Shown piece by piece: positions 26,800-36,094 of a DNA stretch of 60,390 nucleotides (within the stretch, counting starts at the first letter, position 1; each line of letters opens with the position of its first letter). Where the stretch lies: the NCBI GenBank assembly GCA_030041355.1, contig JASHNZ010000087.1, forward strand, positions 1-60,390, given 5' to 3'. Position numbers and translations under genes: made by a program. The DNA comes from Nitrososphaerales archaeon (GTDB lineage: Archaea; Thermoproteota; Nitrososphaeria; Nitrososphaerales; CADDZS01). The notes under the pieces were generated by a model. It did no database searches. It saw nothing but the letters and a program-made list of their open reading frames with translations, and was not told the origin of the DNA.

Positions 26800-28407
26800 A
26801 TGCGTATTATGAAATGCTGTGATGTAAGGACATTTCTTTCTCAGATAAGCGACCGACAAGACCTTACTCCCATTCCACCAATTGATTTGGATTACCTATC
26901 CACTAATGGTTATGTTTTGAGGACAACTAAGGACGATTATGATAAGGAAATTGATGATGTTTCCAAATTATCTCAGCTAACTACCCAAGTCGACACTGAA
27001 AAGACAGAAGAGGAACAAGCAAACGCAGCCTTACAGCAAGATGAGCGAAAAGAACACTCGTTCTTATTTCATTTTGAAGGAGAAGAGAAGAAGGATGAGC
27101 TGCAAGAGAGGGTTCAGACCGAAACAGCTACTGTCTCTCGAGAAGAGTCTGAACTTAGTGCAATGGAGGCTAATGTGAATGAGCTCATCCAGAAAAAGTC
27201 CATGATCGATCGTATGGTGCCATACGGTGAAGGATATCTATCTCTTACCGGTCTCGGAAGTGTTACATTATTCGATCTTAATGTCAGGAACTATCGAGTA
27301 GCTGATGAAGAGTTTGCTGATTTCTCAGCAGAGATCAAGGCAACCTATGCTGAATTGCAATCCATAGCTAACAGCGCTGCTTTTTATGTGAGCATGCTCA
27401 AACTTGAGTTCCCTAAGATAGAAGGTCAAGAATACTCAAACGATGCCAATGATAATTACGAGAATGATGGGGGGCATCCTGTAGTTCAAGCTCCATCGTT
27501 GTTATGGAGCATAGCAATCGGGCTAGCCAAGTTTCAGGGTGACACAAACCACATCACAGAAAGGTTCGTTCAAGCCCTCAACGTTCTTCAGAACTTCAAC
27601 TCCACAACTTCTAACAAACTAATGGCTGCCGAGATTATGACTGCAACTACTGGTCAGGACGTTCAAAACCTTGAAGACATCTTGAAGAGTTTGGACAAAC
27701 AACTAAGAGATCAGGGTGTTCCAAAAGAAGTATCTGCTGGAGTTGCTGCCACGATTATGGCAGGGAGGAGATTTGACGGAAGCTATCCAATAGATCGATT
27801 TACTCAATTTAAAGAAATTACTTCATCATATGAAGCTGCAGGAATACTAGCAATAATGAATGTTCCTTGGGACCAACTAGCCCGTAAATTCCAAGGATTC
27901 AGATACATGTTTAGTTCCTGGGGTTACATGACCTCGGAAGATACGGAAATTGCTTCAGCTTTCTTGGCGATTGGAGAACTGAATCCAGATGAAGTAGAGG
28001 ACAAGTTGAAGTACATCGTAGAGCAGTTGAAGAACTACTTAGAATATCCGTTAGTAGCAGCTGCGATACTTGCTTCCATACCCGTATTCGAGGCCCACGA
28101 GGTCCTTGACTTGATGGAAAAAGCAGTCAATTTGCTCTCTAGCTACGCCACAGTATTGGAGCGGTCTGAATTAGTTGCCTTGGCCGTCCTAATGATCCAC
28201 GGAGTACGAAATGAGCTGGTAAAGGAGATTGATCCTACAACGAAGATTACAGAAACTCCAGTACAATTCACGTACGCTTCGCATCCAAACTTTTTCCTCT
28301 GGTATTATCCGATGATCGTAGCTCATTCGTCCTATCATGCAACCTTTAGTGGGATGGGGGGTTTTCATCCGGCTCACAGTCATGGGATTGGAGGATTTGC
28401 GGGTTGA
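26800..28407 (+). CDS. large alpha-helical coiled-coil protein of unknown function (first gene of a four-gene operon)
   Basis: The 535-residue protein has an acidic coiled coil at about residues 45-135 (rich in E, Q and K), then a helical-repeat body: GQDVQNLEDILKSLDKQLRD, VAATIMAGRRFDGSYPID, EDTEIASAFLAIGELNPDEV, YPLVAAAILASIPVFEAHEV. The tail is Gly/His-rich (GGFHPAHSHGIGGF). The general layout recalls DUF4003-type proteins, at low confidence. No signal peptide or membrane helix is visible, so it should be cytoplasmic. It is followed after 41 bp by an envelope protein, then a kinase-like gene and an acetyltransferase. A scaffold or sensor role is my inference. Confidence 0.6.
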   Translation: MRIMKCCDVRTFLSQISDRQDLTPIPPIDLDYLSTNGYVLRTTKDDYDKEIDDVSKLSQLTTQVDTEKTEEEQANAALQQDERKEHSFLFHFEGEEKKDELQERVQTETATVSREESELSAMEANVNELIQKKSMIDRMVPYGEGYLSLTGLGSVTLFDLNVRNYRVADEEFADFSAEIKATYAELQSIANSAAFYVSMLKLEFPKIEGQEYSNDANDNYENDGGHPVVQAPSLLWSIAIGLAKFQGDTNHITERFVQALNVLQNFNSTTSNKLMAAEIMTATTGQDVQNLEDILKSLDKQLRDQGVPKEVSAGVAATIMAGRRFDGSYPIDRFTQFKEITSSYEAAGILAIMNVPWDQLARKFQGFRYMFSSWGYMTSEDTEIASAFLAIGELNPDEVEDKLKYIVEQLKNYLEYPLVAAAILASIPVFEAHEVLDLMEKAVNLLSSYATVLERSELVALAVLMIHGVRNELVKEIDPTTKITETPVQFTYASHPNFFLWYYPMIVAHSSYHATFSGMGGFHPAHSHGIGGFAG

Positions 28408-28448
28408 GCTCTGTTAATAGACAACTGGACTAGAACAGGCAAAGAATA

Positions 28449-29573
28449 ATGAGCAATAAGAACGCCTTTAGAGCAATGCTGTTGGCATTCTTTCTTGTAG
28501 CAATTTTAATTGTAGCTAATGTCCGCTTAGTTTCAGGATATACACCTCACAAAGGTGATTACTTCAATTATTCTGAAACAATCACTGTGAACAATGGTGG
28601 AGGATCGTATTCAGGTTATTCTGACCAGACACAAGTAACAGGGATGGAGCAGACGAATTCCGTTAATGGGAGCATTGTATCAGCTTCCTATAGTTATTCC
28701 TATCAATACAGCAATAGTCAAGGGGTCTCCAGCTCAACTTCTATGGCTGGCGATTATACATGGTCATCCAATAATTTCACCTATGTGAATGGAACAGACA
28801 ATCAAGTAGGATACGCTAAGCCTATCGGCGTCTGGTTCGCAATAAACACCTCGCTTCCGGTTGGAGCTTCGTTTGCGGTTTTGAATACTGGATTCATAGT
28901 GCTATCGAAGAATTACAGCTTGCAATTACCCACAGAAGGCAAATACGTTCAAACAATTCGTGCCGAGGGTACCGGCGAATATCAGCGCGAGGACTCTTAT
29001 GGCGTCTTTAACGCATCGTATACGTGGTATGAATACTTCGATCCATCTACGGGGTACATCGTTGGCTACAATTATGTCGAGCAGGATAATGGTCAATATC
29101 AGGGCCAGGCTGGCAGTTTCACATACATTGACAATCTCTACGTAACTTCGACCAGCTATGCGTTGGCAATAGGTAGTGCTCCTCCCAGCAGTAGCTCAAC
29201 TACAACAACTTCAGCTAGCAGCTCAGCTACAACTGCTGCTAGTGGTTTTTTGGGATTAGGTCCATATTTTGGTTATATTATACTGTTAGTCGCAATCCTG
29301 TTCATTGTTGTAATCGCTGTTTATATTGCAACTCGAACAAGGAGACGCAGAGATACTTCCCTTCCAAAGCATTCTCCATACACACCTCCTCCTACTCCAC
29401 CTTCTACTCCACCTTCAACCGCAACTCCATCGGAATCTAAGATTGACTTAGGTTCACAGCCTTCACAACAGGTTGTGATAAGAGATGTCGCTATGGTGAA
29501 TTGTAAATATTGTGGCACGCTTATTCCATCAACAGCTTCTGTTTGTCCTAGATGTGGGGCTCCCAGACAATGA
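28449..29573 (+). CDS. single-pass envelope protein with cytoplasmic zinc ribbon
   Basis: The 374-residue protein has an N-terminal hydrophobic signal (about residues 8-30), a Ser/Tyr/Asn-rich exported domain of about 220 residues with many N-x-S/T glycosylation sites, a Ser/Thr stalk, one membrane helix (FGYIILLVAILFIVVIAVYI), a basic stop-transfer (RTRRRR), a Pro/Thr-rich linker and a C-terminal ribbon VNCKYCGTLIPSTASVCPRC. The ribbon would face the cytoplasm, so the protein could link an outside signal to cytoplasmic partners. It ends with ATGA overlap into the next gene, indicating tight coupling. Confidence 0.7.
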   Translation: MSNKNAFRAMLLAFFLVAILIVANVRLVSGYTPHKGDYFNYSETITVNNGGGSYSGYSDQTQVTGMEQTNSVNGSIVSASYSYSYQYSNSQGVSSSTSMAGDYTWSSNNFTYVNGTDNQVGYAKPIGVWFAINTSLPVGASFAVLNTGFIVLSKNYSLQLPTEGKYVQTIRAEGTGEYQREDSYGVFNASYTWYEYFDPSTGYIVGYNYVEQDNGQYQGQAGSFTYIDNLYVTSTSYALAIGSAPPSSSSTTTTSASSSATTAASGFLGLGPYFGYIILLVAILFIVVIAVYIATRTRRRRDTSLPKHSPYTPPPTPPSTPPSTATPSESKIDLGSQPSQQVVIRDVAMVNCKYCGTLIPSTASVCPRCGAPRQ

Positions 29574-30802
29574 CTGTAGCGATTACAAAACCAGCGGCCA
29601 TTCAGCTTAGAGGCATGCCTATCAATCTCAATGTTTACGATGGAGCCGGCACAATTACTAACAAGTACTTCGCAAGTTTCCAAATGCGAGAATTCGAGAA
29701 GATTTACCTCCCGGATAGTGTAAAGCCGTTTAGAGATGTGGATCCTATAGGAACCAAGGAGCTGTTGATTGATGATAACCGGAGTGCTGTTAGTAGAGAA
29801 CCCTGCATGACCATTGATGGCATTGATTTTTACTTCTCCGTGAAGGGAATAGGATCAACTACCAGCCCGTTTAGCCGACAACTCTTCAAGAAGGAGGAGA
29901 TTAGCAGCCTTCTGAAAAATAATAGTGTGAAGGAGAAGATCATGAGTGCCAAGGAGAAGGAGAAGTTTCCAAGGTATCTTACCGGGGAGTTGTGGTCAAG
30001 GGGATGTCCTTACGGCTCCCAAGGGCTGGAATTCGCGTCCATTGCAATGAAAGCAACGGAAATGTCAGATGCTAGCACAACATCGATTCATGGATTTAGG
30101 ATTGCCCCTTTAGTGAAGATCGTCAAACTGCCTAAAGCTCTCCAACAAGAGGTTACTCAGGTGTATTGGTACAGGAGGTTCAAACAAGAAATGGTTCAGG
30201 AAACAAGGTTAATCCCGTCCAACATCAGGATCTATTTCCATTCAGATTGGACTATTGGTGATGATACGGGGGAGCTCTTTGGCTTCTTCCATATAGACAA
30301 TAACGACAAGGCAATGAATTTTCTCAGGAACTTCGTTGAGAGCGGAATTGCGATTCTTACCTTATTTGTTAGATCCATGAGCAACAATGATAACGGCACG
30401 TACAGTGGGCTGGACTTCTACGATGTTTGGCTCGATAAGGATGCAGTATTGGCTCCAGATGGAACTATTTTTTGGGCGGATCTAGAAGGGCTCCAGGCAA
30501 TAACTGTTGGGGGAAAAGATAGAGCTGATCTCGAATTCAATATCGAAGAGAACATGGAGCATCAGATCTACAGATCACTCTATGAATTCATGTATGCTTA
30601 CGAACAGATAGAAAGGGAACGGATCAAGCGCTTTGGTCACATGAGTGACCGAAAAACCCAGTTCGAATATCTCCTTAGGGATGCCCTGAGGGACGATGAG
30701 GTTGTTGATCTGCATCGCAGCTCTGATAGTCTTGAATTGGTCATAGGCAACATCCTTGGAGAAGAGAGACTAACTAAGAAATTTACGATTTTGGATTGGT
30801 AA
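29570..30802 (+). CDS. possible protein-kinase-like (SelO-like) enzyme
   Basis: From the ATG at 29570, overlapping the previous stop by 4 bases, the protein has 410 residues. Two stretches resemble the SelO/YdiU pseudokinase family: FSVKGIGSTTSPFSR (compare LKGAGxTPYSR) and YGSQGLEFASIAMKATEMSD followed by IHGFRIAPLVKIVKLP (compare REFLxSEAMxxLGIPTTRALxLV). Later, YDVWLDKDAVLAPDGTIFWA then DLEGL looks like a kinase catalytic loop and DFG-type Asp. SelO enzymes transfer AMP to proteins. The match is by eye and the usual catalytic-loop Asn is missing, so the fold call is tentative. Confidence 0.4.
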   Translation: MTVAITKPAAIQLRGMPINLNVYDGAGTITNKYFASFQMREFEKIYLPDSVKPFRDVDPIGTKELLIDDNRSAVSREPCMTIDGIDFYFSVKGIGSTTSPFSRQLFKKEEISSLLKNNSVKEKIMSAKEKEKFPRYLTGELWSRGCPYGSQGLEFASIAMKATEMSDASTTSIHGFRIAPLVKIVKLPKALQQEVTQVYWYRRFKQEMVQETRLIPSNIRIYFHSDWTIGDDTGELFGFFHIDNNDKAMNFLRNFVESGIAILTLFVRSMSNNDNGTYSGLDFYDVWLDKDAVLAPDGTIFWADLEGLQAITVGGKDRADLEFNIEENMEHQIYRSLYEFMYAYEQIERERIKRFGHMSDRKTQFEYLLRDALRDDEVVDLHRSSDSLELVIGNILGEERLTKKFTILDW

Positions 30803-30838
30803 TGATAGAACTAGAATTAGGGCGTATGGCAAGAATTT

Positions 30839-31609
30839 ATGAGCGATAGCGTTCGGGTATCAAAGATAACGATCATAGATGAGCTTAGTGGTCTACCGAA
30901 AGGACTATCGTTCTTTGACCCACTCCTCCGTCATGAGGTCAAAGAAGCTCTTGAAGCAGGAGGCGAAGCTTATGTTTCCCAGAACTCTGAGGGAAGCAAG
31001 AATGGCCTGTTCGTGTATGACAACTACGAGGAAACAGGAACCATCTTTACGAAATCCAACGAGGCGTTCAATCACTTCTATAAGCTGAAGCCTTCCAGTT
31101 ACATTTTCTCGGAGCTTGAGGTCGCAGAATATCCTAAAGAAGTTTGGAATATCTGGCAGCTGGATATTGACAAAGTTTCTCTGGACCACAAATTCAGGCA
31201 TCAAGTTAGCATGGATAACAACGTTGCCGAATTAGAACGCTTCATGGCCGCCACGCAGCCTGAAACAAATAGGCAATGGGTCAGTGTTGCTCTAAAGAAT
31301 GGAGACAAATGCTTCGTTGTCAAGATAGCAGATAGAATCGTGGGCATTGCTTGGATGACAATTGTAGATGGCTATGCAAGATCGCATGGCCTCTACGTTG
31401 AGCCGCAGTTCAGAAAAATGGGAATAATGAGAGATAACTTACAGGCTAGGCTTATCTATCTTAAGTCAAGGCACGTTCATACCCTAATCAATGAGATCGC
31501 AGAGTCTAATGTAGCATCCTCTCGCCATGCTGCAAAAGCAGGGGAGAAAATTGTCGGAAAGATCTTTCTCTATACTAGCCCTGATCCTAATGCGCCTATT
31601 TTAAGTTGA
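30839..31609 (+). CDS. GNAT-family N-acetyltransferase (fourth gene of the operon)
   Basis: The 256-residue protein carries a GNAT fold in its C-terminal half: CFVVKIADRIVGIAWMTIVD, then ARSHGLYVEPQFRKMGIMRD, where RKMGI is the acetyl-CoA pyrophosphate loop in place of the Q/RxxGxG/A motif, and the final AESNVASSRHAAKAGEKIVG. The N-terminal 120 residues are an extra domain. It would transfer an acetyl group to a small molecule or to a protein. It lies 36 bp after the kinase-like gene. Its end overlaps the convergent DinB-like gene by 9 bp. Confidence 0.72.
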   Translation: MSDSVRVSKITIIDELSGLPKGLSFFDPLLRHEVKEALEAGGEAYVSQNSEGSKNGLFVYDNYEETGTIFTKSNEAFNHFYKLKPSSYIFSELEVAEYPKEVWNIWQLDIDKVSLDHKFRHQVSMDNNVAELERFMAATQPETNRQWVSVALKNGDKCFVVKIADRIVGIAWMTIVDGYARSHGLYVEPQFRKMGIMRDNLQARLIYLKSRHVHTLINEIAESNVASSRHAAKAGEKIVGKIFLYTSPDPNAPILS

Positions 31610-32179
31610 TTCTCCTTTAATTCTGTGATATTCGTCCTCGGAAATTTCCTCCTTGTCCTCATCAAACGGGTTCCAACCAGTCACTGGCGGATCGATGTTC
31701 AGTTGCCAGAATAGGGCATTCAACTCTCCTCTATGCTGCAGGTCTTCTTCAACCATGTGCCAAAGCATGTCCCGTAACTTTATTTTACGAAAATCTTGTC
31801 TGCCTTTGAAAGCGATCCATTGTTGCAGATCGTCTGGAGTTAGAGCGTTCAAGAAATTATTGAGAAGAGTGTCCAGTTTCTCTTCCTCGGCTTCGACCTC
31901 CTCTTTGGTGTATTTCTTCTTGCCCCTTAGCCTCTCGAATTCGGACCACCGATCCTCGTAGGTATAAATGAACCAGGACCGATACGCATCAATTACGTGC
32001 ATGAAGATGTCAACGACGCTTGGAAAAGAGGCTCCCTTATCCTTGTATCTTTCTTCGTCTGGAAGCTTTTGGAAGATCTCTTGAAGATACTTTTTTCTGA
32101 CAAAGGAGTTGTAGGTATACCACTCTTTCAGGAGTTCTAATTCAGAAGGCGAAGCTTGTGATTTTCTCTCTTCCTGCAT
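31601..32179 (-). CDS. DinB/ClbS-like four-helix-bundle protein
   Basis: The 192-residue protein has a DinB-type bundle with three His residues placed as a metal site: FMHVIDAYRSWF, DMLWHMVEEDLQH and HRGELNALFWQL. The family includes damage-inducible proteins and thiol S-transferases or hydrolases such as ClbS. The acidic insertion (KEEVEAEEEKLD) is a helix-connecting loop. The gene is convergent with the operon upstream and probably independent of it. Confidence 0.7.
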   Translation of the reverse strand: MQEERKSQASPSELELLKEWYTYNSFVRKKYLQEIFQKLPDEERYKDKGASFPSVVDIFMHVIDAYRSWFIYTYEDRWSEFERLRGKKKYTKEEVEAEEEKLDTLLNNFLNALTPDDLQQWIAFKGRQDFRKIKLRDMLWHMVEEDLQHRGELNALFWQLNIDPPVTGWNPFDEDKEEISEDEYHRIKGEST

Positions 32180-32520
32180 GCGGTCTCAATCTCTCCGGAC
32201 GAAATCGCTTGGTTGGATGAGATTCTAATACGTTCTTACCAAAACAGTCCTAGTCGAGCCGCCCGTCAGCATATCCCGTCATTAACACATAGATACGATT
32301 AAGGCGTTACATTGAATTCGTGCCACCAAATAGTTGAAACCTAATGTTGTTTTAAATGTAACAGCGTTACTAGTTATCATGCGGGCCGGAAAAACTAAAT
32401 GGGCTGTTTCGATTTTCGATATAACGCTTGACAGCCCGTCGAAATCATATGGTTTCGGAATCCGTAAATAAGTGCTAGCGATTTTCTCATCACGACTAAG
32501 ATATGTTGCATAATTATAAA

Positions 32521-33579
32521 ATGAAAAAATATTCTCTTGCGTCAATCGCCCTCGTGAGGCTGTTTCTGTTTACAGCACCATCGTTGATAGCTTCGGCTTA
32601 TTCATCACCCAGTGCAACACCAGCTCTAGCACCTACTCCGGCGACAAACGCAATACCGGTCACGCTATACCTTCAACTCCTGATAAAGGAGCGTCGTTTA
32701 CAGTGGTGTCCGACCTCAGCTCGGAAGCCCTTCAAATGATTTCAGGCACAAAGTTCGTCGGAGAAATTAGTATGTCCAGCGTTACCATAGGCGTAGCTTA
32801 TGATTATAAGAATGGGCTCTTCTATGCAGGCGGATACAGCTGTGAATGTGTCATCGTAGTCAATGCAAAGACGTTAAAAGTTGTCACAACGATCAGCATC
32901 AGCGAACCGGCTTCAGGTATTGCTTACTCCGCAAAGAGCGGCTACATCATTGCCTCAACATTCTCCGACCCAGGGTACTACGCGGTCATCAACCCATCAA
33001 CGAACAAAGTAGTCACAACCCTCGATGCCTGCGGCTACTACGCAGAATTCATGGACTCGAATCTGAAGAATGGCACCGTGTACGCAGCGGACAGGGAATC
33101 ATCCAGTGGATACGGCTGTGTGGATGAGATCAGCGGAACGAAGATCGTTAAAACTGTCACTAACAGTGGCGCTGTCGGAGTCTCTGTAAACCAGAAGACT
33201 GGCTATGTCCCTTGTTAACGGCTACGATTGTGAGTGCGTCTACGTCTATACCTCGGATCTGAAGTATGTCACTTCAATCTCCTTGAATGCTTACACATGG
33301 GGCTCTTGGAGCAACCAGAAAGATGCCACCAACCTAGTCGTGGCAACATCTCCAGCTGGATTGGCTTCAATTTCTGCATCCCTCAAGGTTAAATGGTTGA
33401 ACGTAAACATGAGCGAGGACGATGGCTGTTCGGGCGGCACTGGAAAATACGCGACTGATAACTATGTACCAGCATACGGCGGTGCTTCAGGCGTAGTTTA
33501 CCTGATCTCCAAGTCGGGCAAAATAATCGCGGAAATCCAGACTGACGGAAGTTATGTAATCGGCTGCGCAACATCCTAG
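32521..33579 (+). pseudogene. broken YncE-like secreted beta-propeller protein
   Basis: Three successive frames together make one protein. The ATG at 32521 encodes a signal peptide (MKKYSLASIALVRLFLFTAP) and Pro/Thr linker; from about 32690 the frame changes to GVAYDYKNGLFYAGGYSCEC and further YVTN-type blades (VVNAKTLKVVTTISIS, AVINPSTNKVVTTLDA); at about 33210 it shifts back to NGYDCECVYVYTSDLKYV and ends at 33579. At least two indels separate the parts. Intact relatives are surface or secreted propellers. Sequencing error cannot be excluded. Confidence 0.6.
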
Positions 33580-33632
33580 AATCTGAGCACCAAAACAAAC
33601 AATAGCAGATAGTCGAAAACTACGTGCTTCCC

Positions 33633-33645
33633 TTTTTCCTTTTTT
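33633..33645 (+). terminator. T-rich terminator after the propeller gene
   Basis: The stretch TTTTTCCTTTTTT, with two T-runs, follows the propeller stop by about 55 bp and matches the T-tract terminators of archaea. Confidence 0.4.
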
Positions 33646-33857
33646 AAGATCAGGCCACAACCATATTCAATCTCCGCAGGATCTGGGACTTTTGGGTCGA
33701 AGGAGCTATCCAGCCGAGGGAGAAGGAACCTCAAGTGAAATGAAAATTCTCAAATTCCGGGAACTCAATTTCAACGTTTAACTAACGAAATCGTCCTTCG
33801 CTCAGAATATGAGTGTGCGCAAACAGCGAGGAAGAAAGATAGTAAGAAGAAATCGAT

Positions 33858-34166
33858 ATGGGAGAAATCATCGAGGCGATTGAGGTAGGCGACATTGCGA
33901 AATCATGGGAGTGGGTACTCGCGGTCCTTTGAGAAGAAAGGACCAGATTTGGAGCCCTTTCTTGGAAATGTTGAGTTTAGGGTCAGGGGAGCATTGGGTG
34001 CAAATCACAAGCGGCAAAGTTAAGAAAAGCGGCAATCATGACGACAGAAATTAAGACTGTTCCCAATGTAGTTAGTTTCTTTGATCTCAAGGATCTTGAT
34101 GGTAACATGATGAAGTGGTTCGAAGTGCTCACCAAAGATCCCAAAGTCACGGGAAATCGCAATTAG
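33858..34166 (+). pseudogene. decayed VOC/glyoxalase-family gene
   Basis: Three frames give consecutive VOC pieces. ATG 33858 begins MGEIIEAIEVGDIAKSWEW; a shifted frame follows with FEKKGPDLEPFLGNVEFRV; a third (ATG 34038 to TAG 34166) gives VVSFFDLKDLDGNMMKWFEV, the metal-binding C-terminal strand of the family, then LTKDPKVTGN. Internal TGA and TAA stops interrupt the joins. The gene is dead unless the assembly is wrong. It overlaps the end of an intact VOC gene on the other strand by four bases. Confidence 0.55.
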
Positions 34167-34591
34167 ACCTTGTTCATTCTCTCAATTTCTTCTGGCGAGA
34201 CATTCTCTATGTGTGTTGCAATCCACCATTGATTTCCCCAAGCATCCTTAACTCCGCACGTCCGGTCACCGAAAGGACGATCTTGTGGTTCTCTTAGTGA
34301 AATTGCACCGGCTTTCAAGGCCCTTTGATAAACTGCGTCGGCATCTTTCACGTATAAGTGGAGCATTGCGGGAAAGGGAAGGACTTTCCCTGAAGCACTT
34401 CCAAACATTACTTTCGAGTCTCCTATCTCGACCTCGCCGTGATTGATCTCTCCATTTTGTGATACACGTTTTATACACTCCTTCGCGGCGAAAGCTTGTT
34501 TCATGAAGTAAAGGAATTGAGATGCGTTTTTTACCACAAGGTATGGTGTGACTGTATGATAGCCTTCAGGCATCCACTTTGTCTTTTTCAC
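34163..34591 (-). CDS. PhnB-like VOC family protein
   Basis: The 142-residue protein matches PhnB/YdcJ-type glyoxalase folds: GYHTVTPYLVVKNASQFLYF, ECIKRVSQNGEINHGEVEIG, then PFGDRTCGVKDAWGNQWWIA, with the characteristic D-R-x-G-x-x-x-D-x-x-G-N turn. Members are metal-dependent or binding proteins of unclear substrate. It is an isolated gene; no phosphonate genes are nearby, so the PhnB name implies fold only. Confidence 0.75.
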   Translation of the reverse strand: MKKTKWMPEGYHTVTPYLVVKNASQFLYFMKQAFAAKECIKRVSQNGEINHGEVEIGDSKVMFGSASGKVLPFPAMLHLYVKDADAVYQRALKAGAISLREPQDRPFGDRTCGVKDAWGNQWWIATHIENVSPEEIERMNKV

Positions 34592-34717
34592 TGTTCGAGC
34601 ACCAGCCTATTTCTGTCAAGCACTGCGAAAGAAGTTTCTCATTAAGATTCGTACCGATCCGTTTGAAGGCAAATCTGTTTTCAGAACAACAGAATAAGTC
34701 TTCTTTTTCATAGAACC

Positions 34718-34724
34718 TTTATCT
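34718..34724 (+). promoter_or_regulatory. TATA box of glyA
   Basis: TTTATCT preceded by CC is centred 30 bp before the ATG at 34751, which would give a nearly leaderless transcript. Confidence 0.45.
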
Positions 34725-34750
34725 AACCAAGAACCCCTTTTTCATAGCCT

Positions 34751-36094
34751 ATGATGGAAGCTACAGATGAAAATAAACTAGATCCAAAAAGTATGTATGA
34801 TTTAATTTTCAAAGATCTTCACGATCATCAAGATTGGTTTTGTAACAGCATACCTTTGATTGCTTCCGAAAATGTTCCCAGCCCTGCGGTGCGCGAAGCT
34901 ACTCTCTCGGATTTTGGAAATAGATACGCGGAAGGTTGGGCAGGAGAACGTGTCTATGCAGGTTGTGTTTACATCGACAAGGTCGAGTTATTATGTATGC
35001 AGTTAGCCCGGGAATTGTTCAATGTAGAGTTTGCCGATGTAAGGCCTGTCTCAGGAGTATGCGCAAATCTCACCGTTTACTCGGCCTTCACAGATCCCGG
35101 TGACACTATACTTGCTCTAGCAATTCCTAACGGAGGTCACATCTCCACTGGAAGAAAGGAATTCAACGGTACCGCCGGTCTGGTTCATGGCCTTGAAGTA
35201 GAGTATTTTGCCTTTGACAAGGACAATTGGAACATTGATGTGGATAAAACCAAGGAGAAAGTGAAGAAACTCAAATCCGAGGGTAAGAAAGTAAAACTCG
35301 CGATGTTTGGAGGTAGCTTGTTTTTCTTCCCTCACCCCATAAGAGAACTGGCTGATTTTCTCAAATCCGAAGGAATTTTTGTTTGTTATGACTCCGCCCA
35401 TGTCTCAGGCCTGATCGCAGGAGGACAATTCCAACAACCCCTAGCAGAAGGGGCCGAAGCCATGACTCTTTCCACACACAAAACTCTTTTTGGTCCACAG
35501 GGGGGAACAGTGCTTTCTTGGAGCAAGTACGCCGACAAGATCAAGGTGGCAGCATTCCCCGGAACGGCGAGCAATCACCACCTGCATCACGTTGCTGGTA
35601 AGGCTGTGGCGTTCGCAGAATTCCTGCAGTTTGGGCAAGCGTACTCAAAACAAGTAATCTCTAATGCACAGGCTCTAGGCAAGGCCTTGAGTGATGAAGG
35701 ATTGGATGTTTTGGCCGCGAATCTAGGGTATACAAAATCCCATCAAATTGGAATTGACGTGACTAAATACAACGATGGGGGAACTCTAGAAAAAGAGCTG
35801 GAGAACGCGAATATCATCGTGAACAGGCAGCTGATCCCAGGCGACATCAAAGCCGGGAGGCATTATATGCATCCCGGAGGATTGAGGTTAGGCACGAGCG
35901 AAGTCACTAGGTTAGGCATGAAAGAAGATGAAATGAAAGAAATCGGTTCTCTTATGGCTCGGATAATAGTAAAGAAAGAAGATCCCGCAAAAGTAAGGGA
36001 GGATGTGGAGCACATGCGATCCTCGTATCAAAAAGTTCACTATGCGTTTGAGACAAACACACTCGCGTACAAGTATGTGAATGTCCGCACCTAG
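34751..36094 (+). CDS. glyA: serine hydroxymethyltransferase
   Basis: The 447-residue PLP enzyme interconverts serine and glycine with transfer of a one-carbon unit to a tetrahydropterin. The PLP-binding Lys is at 244 in LSTHKTLFGPQGG, preceded by YDSAHVSGLIAGG with the pyridine-N Asp214 and His217. LIASENVPS and NRYAEGWAGERVY form the substrate end, and HPGGLRLGTSEVTRLGM the C-terminal domain. The start is the first of two adjacent ATGs. The 447 residues fit archaeal and thaumarchaeal forms. Confidence 0.93.
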   Translation: MMEATDENKLDPKSMYDLIFKDLHDHQDWFCNSIPLIASENVPSPAVREATLSDFGNRYAEGWAGERVYAGCVYIDKVELLCMQLARELFNVEFADVRPVSGVCANLTVYSAFTDPGDTILALAIPNGGHISTGRKEFNGTAGLVHGLEVEYFAFDKDNWNIDVDKTKEKVKKLKSEGKKVKLAMFGGSLFFFPHPIRELADFLKSEGIFVCYDSAHVSGLIAGGQFQQPLAEGAEAMTLSTHKTLFGPQGGTVLSWSKYADKIKVAAFPGTASNHHLHHVAGKAVAFAEFLQFGQAYSKQVISNAQALGKALSDEGLDVLAANLGYTKSHQIGIDVTKYNDGGTLEKELENANIIVNRQLIPGDIKAGRHYMHPGGLRLGTSEVTRLGMKEDEMKEIGSLMARIIVKKEDPAKVREDVEHMRSSYQKVHYAFETNTLAYKYVNVRT

